A stretch of 5,047 nucleotides of DNA from CAZPHI01 sp964586425 (GTDB lineage Bacteria > Bacillota > Clostridia > Lachnospirales > Lachnospiraceae), in NCBI GenBank assembly GCA_964586425.1, contig CAZPHI010000089.1, positions 1 to 5,047 of the forward strand, given 5' to 3'. The position numbers and the translations under genes were made by a program. A model generated the notes under the pieces. The model did not search any database. It was not told the DNA's origin and was given only the letters and a program-made list of their open reading frames with translations. This document shows, piece by piece, positions 1 to 5,047 of this stretch (within the stretch, counting starts at the first letter, position 1; the number at the start of each line of letters is the position of its first letter).

Positions 1-479
1 ACATTCTGCTCAGCACGCTCTCTTGTGGTAATGACCAGCATTCTAAGAGCACTCTTTCTCTGTCCTCGCTGAATCAACGACTTCTTGATAATACAGTGCA
101 GAATCTGCATAAAGAAGATTGAAAGTACAACCGTCAGCACATAGATGCTTCGCTGAAAATTAAATCCATCGCTTCTTAATATCTCATATACAGCTATTAG
201 TGCCGCAAACATCACATTCTTTTTCAAAACTGCCTTCAGTTCTTCAAACACACCTCTGCTAGTAAATTGGTTTGTCCCTGGATAGAACAAGCATGTGATA
301 ACACTCACTGCCAATACGGTAATTACATTTCTTTCTAATGTATCTGTCGTCTCTGCCAATGTCCATCCATATCTTTTCATCAGCCATATATAACCTGATA
401 AAAAATAAGCTCCCAGCATACAGAATAAATCAGCAAAAAATATGATAAAGTGCTGAATGCGCTCCTTTGTCTGTCTCAT
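1..479 (-). CDS. Priming polyprenyl-phosphate sugar phosphotransferase, N-terminal part (runs off left edge)
   Basis: The frame from ATG at 479 is open for 159 codons plus two bases to the window edge, so the 3' part of the gene is missing. The start is supported by an in-frame stop just upstream (516-518) and an AGAGG site at 490-494, ten bases before the ATG. The protein has about four hydrophobic segments (residues about 10-33, 51-68, 87-102 and 111-131). A basic stretch follows (KKSLIQRGQRK, 132-142), then RMLVITT (146-152), which looks like the first strand of a Rossmann/CoA-binding-like domain. This layout is that of CpsE/WbaP-type proteins, whose C-terminal half (outside the window) transfers a sugar phosphate from a UDP-sugar to undecaprenyl phosphate at the inner membrane face. 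The segment SRGVFEELKAVLKKN (74-88) resembles the loop before the third helix in these proteins. The catalytic domain is not visible, so a CapD-type membrane epimerase/dehydratase with a similar N-terminus remains possible. The gene follows a terminator, so it may open a new transcription unit. Confidence 0.72.
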   Translation of the reverse strand, partial: MRQTKERIQHFIIFFADLFCMLGAYFLSGYIWLMKRYGWTLAETTDTLERNVITVLAVSVITCLFYPGTNQFTSRGVFEELKAVLKKNVMFAALIAVYEILRSDGFNFQRSIYVLTVVLSIFFMQILHCIIKKSLIQRGQRKSALRMLVITTRERAEQN

Positions 480-569
480 CTTCGGTTTTCCTCTATATCT
501 ATATAATTCGTATTCTTATCAATATAAACCCAGCAAAACACTCATGTTATGCTCCACGTTCCACTTGAT

Positions 570-619
570 TTATTGTAATTAAATAAAATACACGTAATCT
601 TCCGATTACGTGTATTTTA
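570..619 (-). terminator. Intrinsic terminator after the LCP gene, C(GGAA)G tetraloop
   Basis: Bases 584-599 and 604-619 are perfect inverted repeats of 16 bases separated by four bases. Read on the minus strand, the RNA stem is closed by C-G around a GGAA loop, which fits the stable GNRA tetraloop pattern. The stem ends in a U-rich run that continues as TTTAATT (577-583), and the matching A-rich run lies on the 5' side, the usual layout of a rho-independent terminator. It lies 29 bases after the LCP stop codon. Read on the plus strand the loop would be UUCC and the sequence after the stem (CATCAG) is not U-rich, so the minus direction is favoured. The stem is AT-rich, so some read-through is possible. 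Confidence 0.88.
572..599 (-). promoter_or_regulatory. Weak candidate promoter for the downstream sugar phosphotransferase
   Basis: On the minus strand a TACAAT hexamer (572-577), one mismatch from TATAAT, sits just after the terminator stem and would start transcription near base 565, ahead of the gene starting at 479. The matching -35 position, 16 bases upstream (GATTAC, 594-599), is poor and lies inside the terminator stem. It is the best promoter-like site in the 169-base gap between the LCP stop and the transferase start, but in such AT-rich DNA a single good -10 box is weak evidence. Read-through of the terminator is the alternative. Confidence 0.2.
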
Positions 620-648
620 CATCAGTATGTATCATTGTGTCAATCGCC

Positions 649-2175
649 TTATTGTGCCACATCCTCTTCCGTCAATGTCTCCCCGTTATAAACCTTCTGA
701 ACCAGTTCCTTTGCCTTTTCAACTGTCGTCATATCCGGCCTCATAACATATGCTGTTACTCCTGATGCAAACGAATAGCACTCTGCATTGTCACCATTTC
801 CTGCAACTGCATACTGCTGCACATTCCATGTACCGCCCTCATTAAGCTGCATTCTTACAAGATCTGAAATCTGTGATGAAGAAAGACTTGTCTCGAAACT
901 ATCTGATATGCTATCCATCAACCCGGCATAGTTATTCAAGATTGCAGGTGATGCCATCTTTTTCACAACAGCTTTAATCATCGCCATCTGATTCTTTCCA
1001 CGCTGATTATCTCCACCAGCCAGGGAATATCTTTCTCGAACAAATCCAAGTGCCTGAATGCCACTAAGATAATTATCCCCCACAACAATATTATCACCAC
1101 CATGCATCGTCGTAAATGCGTAATCTGAATGAACAGTGATTCCACCTAATGCATCTATAATCCCTGTAAATCCTGTAAAGTTCAATCTAAAGTAATAATC
1201 CACATCCGTATTGTACAGCATTCCAAGTGTATCCATAGAAACATTCACACCATATATCCCCGCATGTGTCAGTTTATCCGGTATTCCATTTGAAATCGAT
1301 AATGGCACATAATAATCTCTTGGAGTATTAATCAACAGAATTTCTTTTGTATCTGGGTTCACAACTGCCAGAATATTCACATCACTTCTACTTGTTGTTG
1401 ACACAGAACCATTCGTATCAATTCCACTGATAAATACTGTAAATGCATTACTTGTGACATCGATTTTCTTAACCGCCTCAATCTTTGTCTTAATCGTCGT
1501 ACTGTAAACCACTTTCGTTCGATCTTCAAAATCCGAGTAACCATCCGTATCCTTCATAGCCCCCGCATATGCCTGATTCATAACAATGGCCTGCACCTCT
1601 CCTGTAAAGAGCGCATCCATTAACTCCTGAATCGACTTATATTCCTCTGGATTAATCGAACTCCCCAGACTCTTGTCTATATCTGCAATTGCAGCATCTG
1701 TATTCTCTACATCCAGGTTCTGAAGCTTGCCATATGTATACCCTTCTGTATCTTTTAATTTTTCTGCCGCATCTTCTTTCATTACATATACATTAACAAC
1801 ATCCGTCTTGGTATCAGCTCCACCTATCTTATCAAAAGTACCACTGGCATAGCCTACATAATAAATACCGAATGCCATAACAACCGATAATATCACACAT
1901 ATAACTTTGGCAAAAGTCCGAAATTTCTTCAGGAACATACAGACCATCAAATACGCACCAACGATTAAAAGCACTACTACAATTGGTAGAAAATACTTTA
2001 ACGGCAGCATATTCAGATACATTAACATTCCAATCAGTATCAATGACAGCACCAGCTCGATTGCAGCGAGTGCAATCCCGAATCTCTTAGACTTCAGCAC
2101 ATCTACGAACTTCTGTGATGGTGTTTTTGCTTTTGCTCTTGCTCTTGTATTTTTTCCTTTTTTTGAATCACTCAT
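649..2175 (-). CDS. LytR-CpsA-Psr (LCP) family cell-wall polymer ligase, three-helix CpsA-like form
   Basis: LCP enzymes work outside the membrane and move a polymer from undecaprenyl pyrophosphate to peptidoglycan; next to capsule genes they attach capsule. The 508-residue protein has a basic cytoplasmic N-terminus (KKGKNTRARAKAK, 5-17), three membrane helices (about 34-55, 60-82, 88-110), an extracytoplasmic domain (about 124-236) and the LCP domain (about 245-405). LCP hallmarks are GIDTNG (251-256), SRSD (262-265), NTPRDYYV (283-290), KLTHAGIYG (301-309), DALGGITV (341-348), and GFVRERY (377-383) followed by D389, R392 and Q396. These hold the Arg and Asp residues expected to bind pyrophosphate and metal. 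Three helices plus an accessory domain match pneumococcal CpsA rather than single-helix TagT/U/V. The ATG has GAGGAG four bases upstream, a rather short spacing. It is 39 bases after the WbqC gene and is probably the last gene of the operon, since a terminator follows. The C-terminus (about 440-508) looks complete. Hand-sampled GC is about 40%, higher than the two genes upstream. Confidence 0.95.
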   Translation of the reverse strand: MSDSKKGKNTRARAKAKTPSQKFVDVLKSKRFGIALAAIELVLSLILIGMLMYLNMLPLKYFLPIVVVLLIVGAYLMVCMFLKKFRTFAKVICVILSVVMAFGIYYVGYASGTFDKIGGADTKTDVVNVYVMKEDAAEKLKDTEGYTYGKLQNLDVENTDAAIADIDKSLGSSINPEEYKSIQELMDALFTGEVQAIVMNQAYAGAMKDTDGYSDFEDRTKVVYSTTIKTKIEAVKKIDVTSNAFTVFISGIDTNGSVSTTSRSDVNILAVVNPDTKEILLINTPRDYYVPLSISNGIPDKLTHAGIYGVNVSMDTLGMLYNTDVDYYFRLNFTGFTGIIDALGGITVHSDYAFTTMHGGDNIVVGDNYLSGIQALGFVRERYSLAGGDNQRGKNQMAMIKAVVKKMASPAILNNYAGLMDSISDSFETSLSSSQISDLVRMQLNEGGTWNVQQYAVAGNGDNAECYSFASGVTAYVMRPDMTTVEKAKELVQKVYNGETLTEEDVAQ

Positions 2176-2214
2176 TTTGCTCCTCGTCTCTCTATTAACT
2201 CTCTGTCATTTTCT

Positions 2215-2919
2215 CTATTCAACAATCAATTTATAGCGATTCAGCATGTTCTGTACTTCTTCTTTGGAATTGAACATCATGACATCTATAATTGATAAAT
2301 TCGATTGAAATTCATTTTTAAACTGAACATACTCAATATCATCAGTCTTTAAAAAGCTCAACTTTATATCGTGCGCTCGAAACTCTTCAAACGAATATAA
2401 TTCCTGTCCACCAATGGCATTATAATATTCATCTGCTCCTAACAGTCTACAGATTTCCAGAACTTTTTCCTGTCCCTTTAATTCATTATTTTTTTCAATG
2501 GTAGATGACACAATAAACTCTGTTTCGATATCCAGATATTCTGCAATCTTATAAAATGAATACGTTATTAAGGACGCTAAATCTTCTTTTTGTGCGCTCA
2601 ATATATCTTCGAGAATAGGATAAACCACGTCATAATACGGTGCCTTTTTATATGCTGCCTCCAGAATTCTGAGATTCTTTTTTATAACAGGTTCCTCATT
2701 AGATACTTCTATCTGATTAATCAGTTTGAAGGGACTTGCCCCTTTCATCTGAACATTGAAGTACTTTGGTTCGCCATTTACAAGTATTCGATTTCTATTG
2801 ATCCATCCACCCTTTATAAAATTCACATCATCATAGATAACATATTTATCCACTGCATTCATCAACTGCCAATACCCAATGTATGGCATAAAATATGGCT
2901 GCATTATTCCTAACTTCAT
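2215..2919 (-). CDS. WbqC-family protein
   Basis: The 234-residue protein matches the WbqC-like family from end to end. The N-terminal signature is IMQPYFMPYIGY (5-16), then the acidic YVIYDDVNF (26-34) and WINRNRI (39-45). The family's C-terminal signatures are also present: LLGADEYYNAIGGQ (159-172), an F-containing region ending in YVQF (197-200), and LSIIDVMMFN (208-217). No signal peptide or membrane helix is seen, so it should be cytosolic. WbqC genes occur widely in O-antigen, capsule and other glycan clusters, but as far as I know no activity is firmly established. A role in modifying an amino-sugar or similar nucleotide sugar is a plausible guess from such neighbours and is not shown by this sequence. 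The ATG at 2919 is supported by GGAG at 2925-2928 and lies 17 bases after the flippase stop. Hand-sampled GC is about 30%. Family assignment is firm; function is open. Confidence 0.88.
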   Translation of the reverse strand: MKLGIMQPYFMPYIGYWQLMNAVDKYVIYDDVNFIKGGWINRNRILVNGEPKYFNVQMKGASPFKLINQIEVSNEEPVIKKNLRILEAAYKKAPYYDVVYPILEDILSAQKEDLASLITYSFYKIAEYLDIETEFIVSSTIEKNNELKGQEKVLEICRLLGADEYYNAIGGQELYSFEEFRAHDIKLSFLKTDDIEYVQFKNEFQSNLSIIDVMMFNSKEEVQNMLNRYKLIVE

Positions 2920-2936
2920 CTTCTCTCCATCCTCTT

Positions 2937-4385
2937 CTATTTACGCTTTTTAATCACATCCACGCAAAACAAATATCCCTTTTGTTTGGTTAATATAGAT
3001 CCTAAAGCATACACAATTATTCCTGCTATTATTTGTATTGCCAATGCAATCATTTCGGACATATGTAATAATCCAATTGGGTAAACTATTGCCCCCATTA
3101 CAGCCGACAATATCAGTGGCGGCAGCATATCTTCGAACTGCTCTCTAAAGCCGTATTTCAACAATTTTCGATTTGGTGCTGAATTTATGAATGTGCTAGT
3201 TATCCCCGTTACAATTAAACTTGCAGCTACCGCTATCGGGCCGAACGGTAATGAGACCAATAATGCAATCATTCCAATACATTTTTTAATCACCTCAATT
3301 CTCAGGAATAAATCACTTCTCCCGAGTGCATTAATCGCTTGAATATTTGCCGTATGAACTGGCCACAGGCCATATGTAAAGCAAAAAATTCGTAAATACG
3401 GAACACATGGTAGCCATTTATCCGTTAATATCAAGCTAACCAGCGGTTCAGCTATTACTCCTAACCCCACCATCAATGGCCACATAATATATGAGCTAAC
3501 CTGAATTGCACGTCTAGTCATCATCTTTACTTTTTCTTTATCATTCTGATATTGTGAAAGCGCAGGAAATAAAACACTACTTATTGAAGCATTAATATTA
3601 TTTACAATTAAAGCTGGATATTTATCCCCTTGATTATAATATGCCAAATCCGATGAACTATAGAGTTTTCCTATGAGCAGATTTCTTAATTGAGCATATC
3701 CAGTATCTAATAACGCCGATGCCAGCAATTTCCATCCATAATATATAAGTTTTTTGGTTTTACTCCACGAGAATAATAATTGTGGTCTCCAATCGACTGT
3801 AAAAAACAAGACAACTGTATCTACACAGGTATTAATTAAATACTGTGCAACTAACGCCCATATTCCAAACCCATGATATGCCAGTATCACTCCAGCAACT
3901 CCCGAAACTAAAGTTCCAAATAAAGTTGACCAAAAAAAACGTCGAAATAACATTTCTCTGGATACATACGCATGTTGCACTGAATTCACTGCTGCAACTG
4001 GAATTCTTATTGCCAAAACCCTAAGTGCTGGACATAAAATCTCCATCCCGTAAAATCTTGCAATATAAGGTGCAGTAAAAAATAAAATCCCATATATTAA
4101 AAAAGATATCAATAAATTAACGATAAATACAGATGAAAAATCAACTTTATCAGCATCAATTTTTTGTATCAACGCATTTCCTAAGCCATTGCTTACAAAC
4201 ACATTCGCAATCGTTATAAAAACCATTATCAATGCCACTGCACCATAATCTTCAGGCATTAGCAATCTTGCCAGCACTATTGACACCACTAAAGTTACAA
4301 TCTGTGCTGTTATTCGTTCCGCAAACTTCCAAAACAAGTTCGCAAACACTTTGGTTTTCATCGATTTATTCTCATTCTCTGACAT
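2937..4385 (-). CDS. Polysaccharide flippase, Wzx/TuaB type (MOP superfamily)
   Basis: This 482-residue, strongly hydrophobic protein has about 12 membrane segments and is complete. It fits the oligosaccharide flippase family that moves undecaprenyl-PP-linked repeat units from the inner to the outer membrane face. Recognisable family stretches are FWKFAERITAQIV (18-30), LARLLMPEDYGAVAL (38-52), NGLGNALIQK (66-75), VQHAYVSREMLFRRFFWSTL (136-155), YGWKLLASALLDTGY (216-230), LRNLLIGKLYSSSDLAYYNQ (233-252) and LTDKWLPCVPYL (320-331). These resemble the Firmicutes WzxC/TuaB group. Charged residues inside helices (R24, R40, K219) fit a channel for an anionic lipid carrier. The start lies ten bases after the SDR stop codon, with AGAGG at 4393-4397 overlapping that stop, so the two genes are probably translated in a coupled way. 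Base composition is very AT-rich (about 30% GC in sampled lines), common for Wzx genes. The exact glycan cannot be told from the sequence. Confidence 0.95.
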   Translation of the reverse strand: MSENENKSMKTKVFANLFWKFAERITAQIVTLVVSIVLARLLMPEDYGAVALIMVFITIANVFVSNGLGNALIQKIDADKVDFSSVFIVNLLISFLIYGILFFTAPYIARFYGMEILCPALRVLAIRIPVAAVNSVQHAYVSREMLFRRFFWSTLFGTLVSGVAGVILAYHGFGIWALVAQYLINTCVDTVVLFFTVDWRPQLLFSWSKTKKLIYYGWKLLASALLDTGYAQLRNLLIGKLYSSSDLAYYNQGDKYPALIVNNINASISSVLFPALSQYQNDKEKVKMMTRRAIQVSSYIMWPLMVGLGVIAEPLVSLILTDKWLPCVPYLRIFCFTYGLWPVHTANIQAINALGRSDLFLRIEVIKKCIGMIALLVSLPFGPIAVAASLIVTGITSTFINSAPNRKLLKYGFREQFEDMLPPLILSAVMGAIVYPIGLLHMSEMIALAIQIIAGIIVYALGSILTKQKGYLFCVDVIKKRK

Positions 4386-4392
4386 GTTTTAA

Positions 4393-4397
4393 CCTCT
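4393..4397 (-). promoter_or_regulatory. Ribosome binding site of the flippase gene, overlapping the SDR stop codon
   Basis: AGAGG on the minus strand lies seven bases upstream of the flippase ATG (4383-4385). Its first two bases are the last two of the TAG stop (4396-4398) of the preceding gene. Ribosomes ending on the SDR gene would stop right on this site, which suggests translational coupling and supports the chosen start. Confidence 0.7.
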
Positions 4398-5047
4398 ATC
4401 TTATCCTCAATTCATTAAATCGATCTATCTCCATCTCTGATTTGTAATCCATAAACAATTTCATGCAATCATATTGTGGAACATATCCCAACTCGCTCTT
4501 TGCATTGGTAATATCCATTAAAAATCCACCACCTGCTTTTTTCTCAGGACGATATATAATTTCAGACGGATGATTCTTAGGAGAAAACACCTTAATTATT
4601 GTTTCTACCTGTTCCTGAAGGGTAACTGGAATCCCTGTTCCGACGTTATACACACCTCCGTCACATGCACATGTAATTGCTTTGCAAAACATCTGTGCAC
4701 AATCATATACATGCACCATATCCTTGGAATACTGAGGATTTCCCCAGATTTCAATCGGTTCTCCCTTCATCGCCTGATCAATCATTCTATAGACCGGGCG
4801 TAATGTTTTTACGCCATTTGGATAATAATATTGAAATGGACTATAACTATAAATTGTTGGGAATCTAAAGATATAATACTTCAAACCGTATTCTTCATGA
4901 TAATGTTTAATCAGCTCAATCGCTGTGTTTTTAGAAATAACGTATACTGCATGATCCCCCTTGTAACTGAACTTTGGTTCCAAGTCTGGCTTTAATACCA
5001 CACCTTCCTGTGCATACTCTGAGATATCAAACACTGTCTGAGAGTAT
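4396..5047 (-). CDS. NAD(P)-dependent nucleotide-sugar epimerase/dehydratase (extended SDR), C-terminal part (enters from right edge)
   Basis: The reading frame is open to the window edge, giving 216 visible residues; a GTG at 5034 is internal to the frame and there is no reason to take it as the true start. Numbering from the first full visible codon, the SDR catalytic pair is YVISK (Y35 and K39), followed by the helix NTAIELIKHYHEEYGL and the strand YYIFRFPTIYS (57-67). Also present are the substrate-side IEIWGNPQYSKDMVHVYDCA (98-117), YNVGTGIPVTLQEQVE (133-148) and DITNAKSELGYVPQ (178-191), all standard for the C-terminal half of NAD-dependent epimerase/dehydratases. The NAD-binding GxxGxxG motif must lie beyond base 5047. 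The substrate cannot be assigned: C4 epimerase, 4,6-dehydratase or 4-ketoreductase are all possible in a capsule cluster. It is cytosolic and probably supplies a nucleotide sugar for the repeat unit. A group of four cysteines (116, 121, 126, 128) is unusual. The stop codon overlaps the flippase ribosome binding site. Confidence 0.88.
   Translation of the reverse strand, partial: YSQTVFDISEYAQEGVVLKPDLEPKFSYKGDHAVYVISKNTAIELIKHYHEEYGLKYYIFRFPTIYSYSPFQYYYPNGVKTLRPVYRMIDQAMKGEPIEIWGNPQYSKDMVHVYDCAQMFCKAITCACDGGVYNVGTGIPVTLQEQVETIIKVFSPKNHPSEIIYRPEKKAGGGFLMDITNAKSELGYVPQYDCMKLFMDYKSEMEIDRFNELRIR

Larger units (their letters stand above)
480..648 (-). other. Intergenic region between the LCP gene and the sugar phosphotransferase gene
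   Basis: This 169-base AT-rich gap holds the terminator stem (584-619), a weak TACAAT box (572-577), an eight-codon reading frame with a fair ribosome binding site (519-545), and the AGAGG site of the transferase gene (490-494). It is the only gap in the window large enough to hold a promoter. I see no second large hairpin and no riboswitch or tRNA-like fold in it. Confidence 0.6.

Noticed and set aside
496..522. TTGATA (517-522) and TAGATA (496-501) as a promoter for the sugar phosphotransferase
   Set aside because: The spacing is only 15 bases and transcription would begin after the gene's ribosome binding site at 490-494.
2176..2214. Promoter or terminator between the WbqC and LCP genes
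   Set aside because: The 39 bases hold no hairpin and no paired -35/-10 boxes, only the LCP ribosome binding site and a chance four-codon frame.
1907..2236. Plus-strand open frame of 109 codons opposite the start of the LCP gene
   Set aside because: It is a shadow of the membrane-helix part of the LCP gene; it has no family motif, and the minus-strand frame has a clear family assignment and ribosome binding site.
2590..2913. Plus-strand open frame opposite the WbqC gene
   Set aside because: It lies wholly inside a well-supported minus-strand gene and its translation resembles no protein I know; its Cys/His/Ile-rich make-up is that expected of an antisense frame.
2916..2930. Minus-strand ATG at 2930 opening a four-codon frame whose TGA overlaps the WbqC start
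   Set aside because: The only purine-rich site before it touches the ATG with no spacing, so it is unlikely to be translated; the ATG at 2919 has a proper site and begins the family signature.
4232..4868. Three short plus-strand open frames opposite the flippase start and the SDR gene
   Set aside because: They overlap one another or confirmed genes, lack family features, and have no operon context on the plus strand.
5032..5034. GTG at 5034 as the start of the SDR gene
   Set aside because: The frame continues open to the window edge, and the NAD-binding N-terminal half that every such enzyme needs must lie beyond it.

Overview
The window is the 3' end of a surface-polysaccharide (capsule or exopolysaccharide) gene cluster from a low-to-moderate-GC Gram-positive bacterium. 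The protein style, AGGAG-type ribosome binding sites and an LCP ligase in place of LPS genes suggest a Clostridia gut anaerobe of Lachnospiraceae type; the family assignment is inference. Every gene I can support lies on the minus strand, so the locus reads from base 5047 down to base 1.

In transcription order: (1) the C-terminal part of an extended-SDR NAD(P)-dependent nucleotide-sugar epimerase/dehydratase that enters from the right edge (5047-4396); (2) a 482-residue Wzx/TuaB-type polysaccharide flippase (4385-2937); (3) a 234-residue WbqC-family protein (2919-2215); (4) a 508-residue LytR-CpsA-Psr (LCP) ligase with three N-terminal membrane helices and an extra extracytoplasmic domain (2175-649); (5) a strong intrinsic terminator with a 16-bp perfect stem and a GGAA tetraloop (about 570-619); (6) the N-terminal 160 codons of a membrane protein that looks like a priming polyprenyl-phosphate sugar phosphotransferase, leaving through the left edge (479-1). 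Gene 6 has no in-frame stop inside the window.

Genes 1-4 are separated by 10, 17 and 39 bases, each has its own Shine-Dalgarno sequence, and no terminator or convincing promoter lies between them, so they probably form the tail of one operon. The working model is as follows. The SDR enzyme makes or modifies a nucleotide sugar. WbqC may act in modification of a sugar, but its chemistry is not settled. The flippase moves the undecaprenyl-PP-linked repeat unit outward. The LCP protein transfers finished polymer to the cell wall. The transferase after the terminator would load the first sugar phosphate on undecaprenyl phosphate, for this polymer or for a second cluster that starts there. Glycosyltransferases and a Wzy polymerase are not in the window and would be expected upstream, beyond base 5047.

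Hand-sampled lines suggest that the flippase and WbqC genes (about 30% GC) are poorer in GC than the LCP gene (about 40%). This is the usual pattern of a variable middle next to conserved end genes. I found no transposase, tRNA, rRNA, CRISPR array or phage gene. I see no clearly new system. The points most worth a second look are the extra domain in the LCP protein, the WbqC gene, and the terminator/leader region before the priming transferase.
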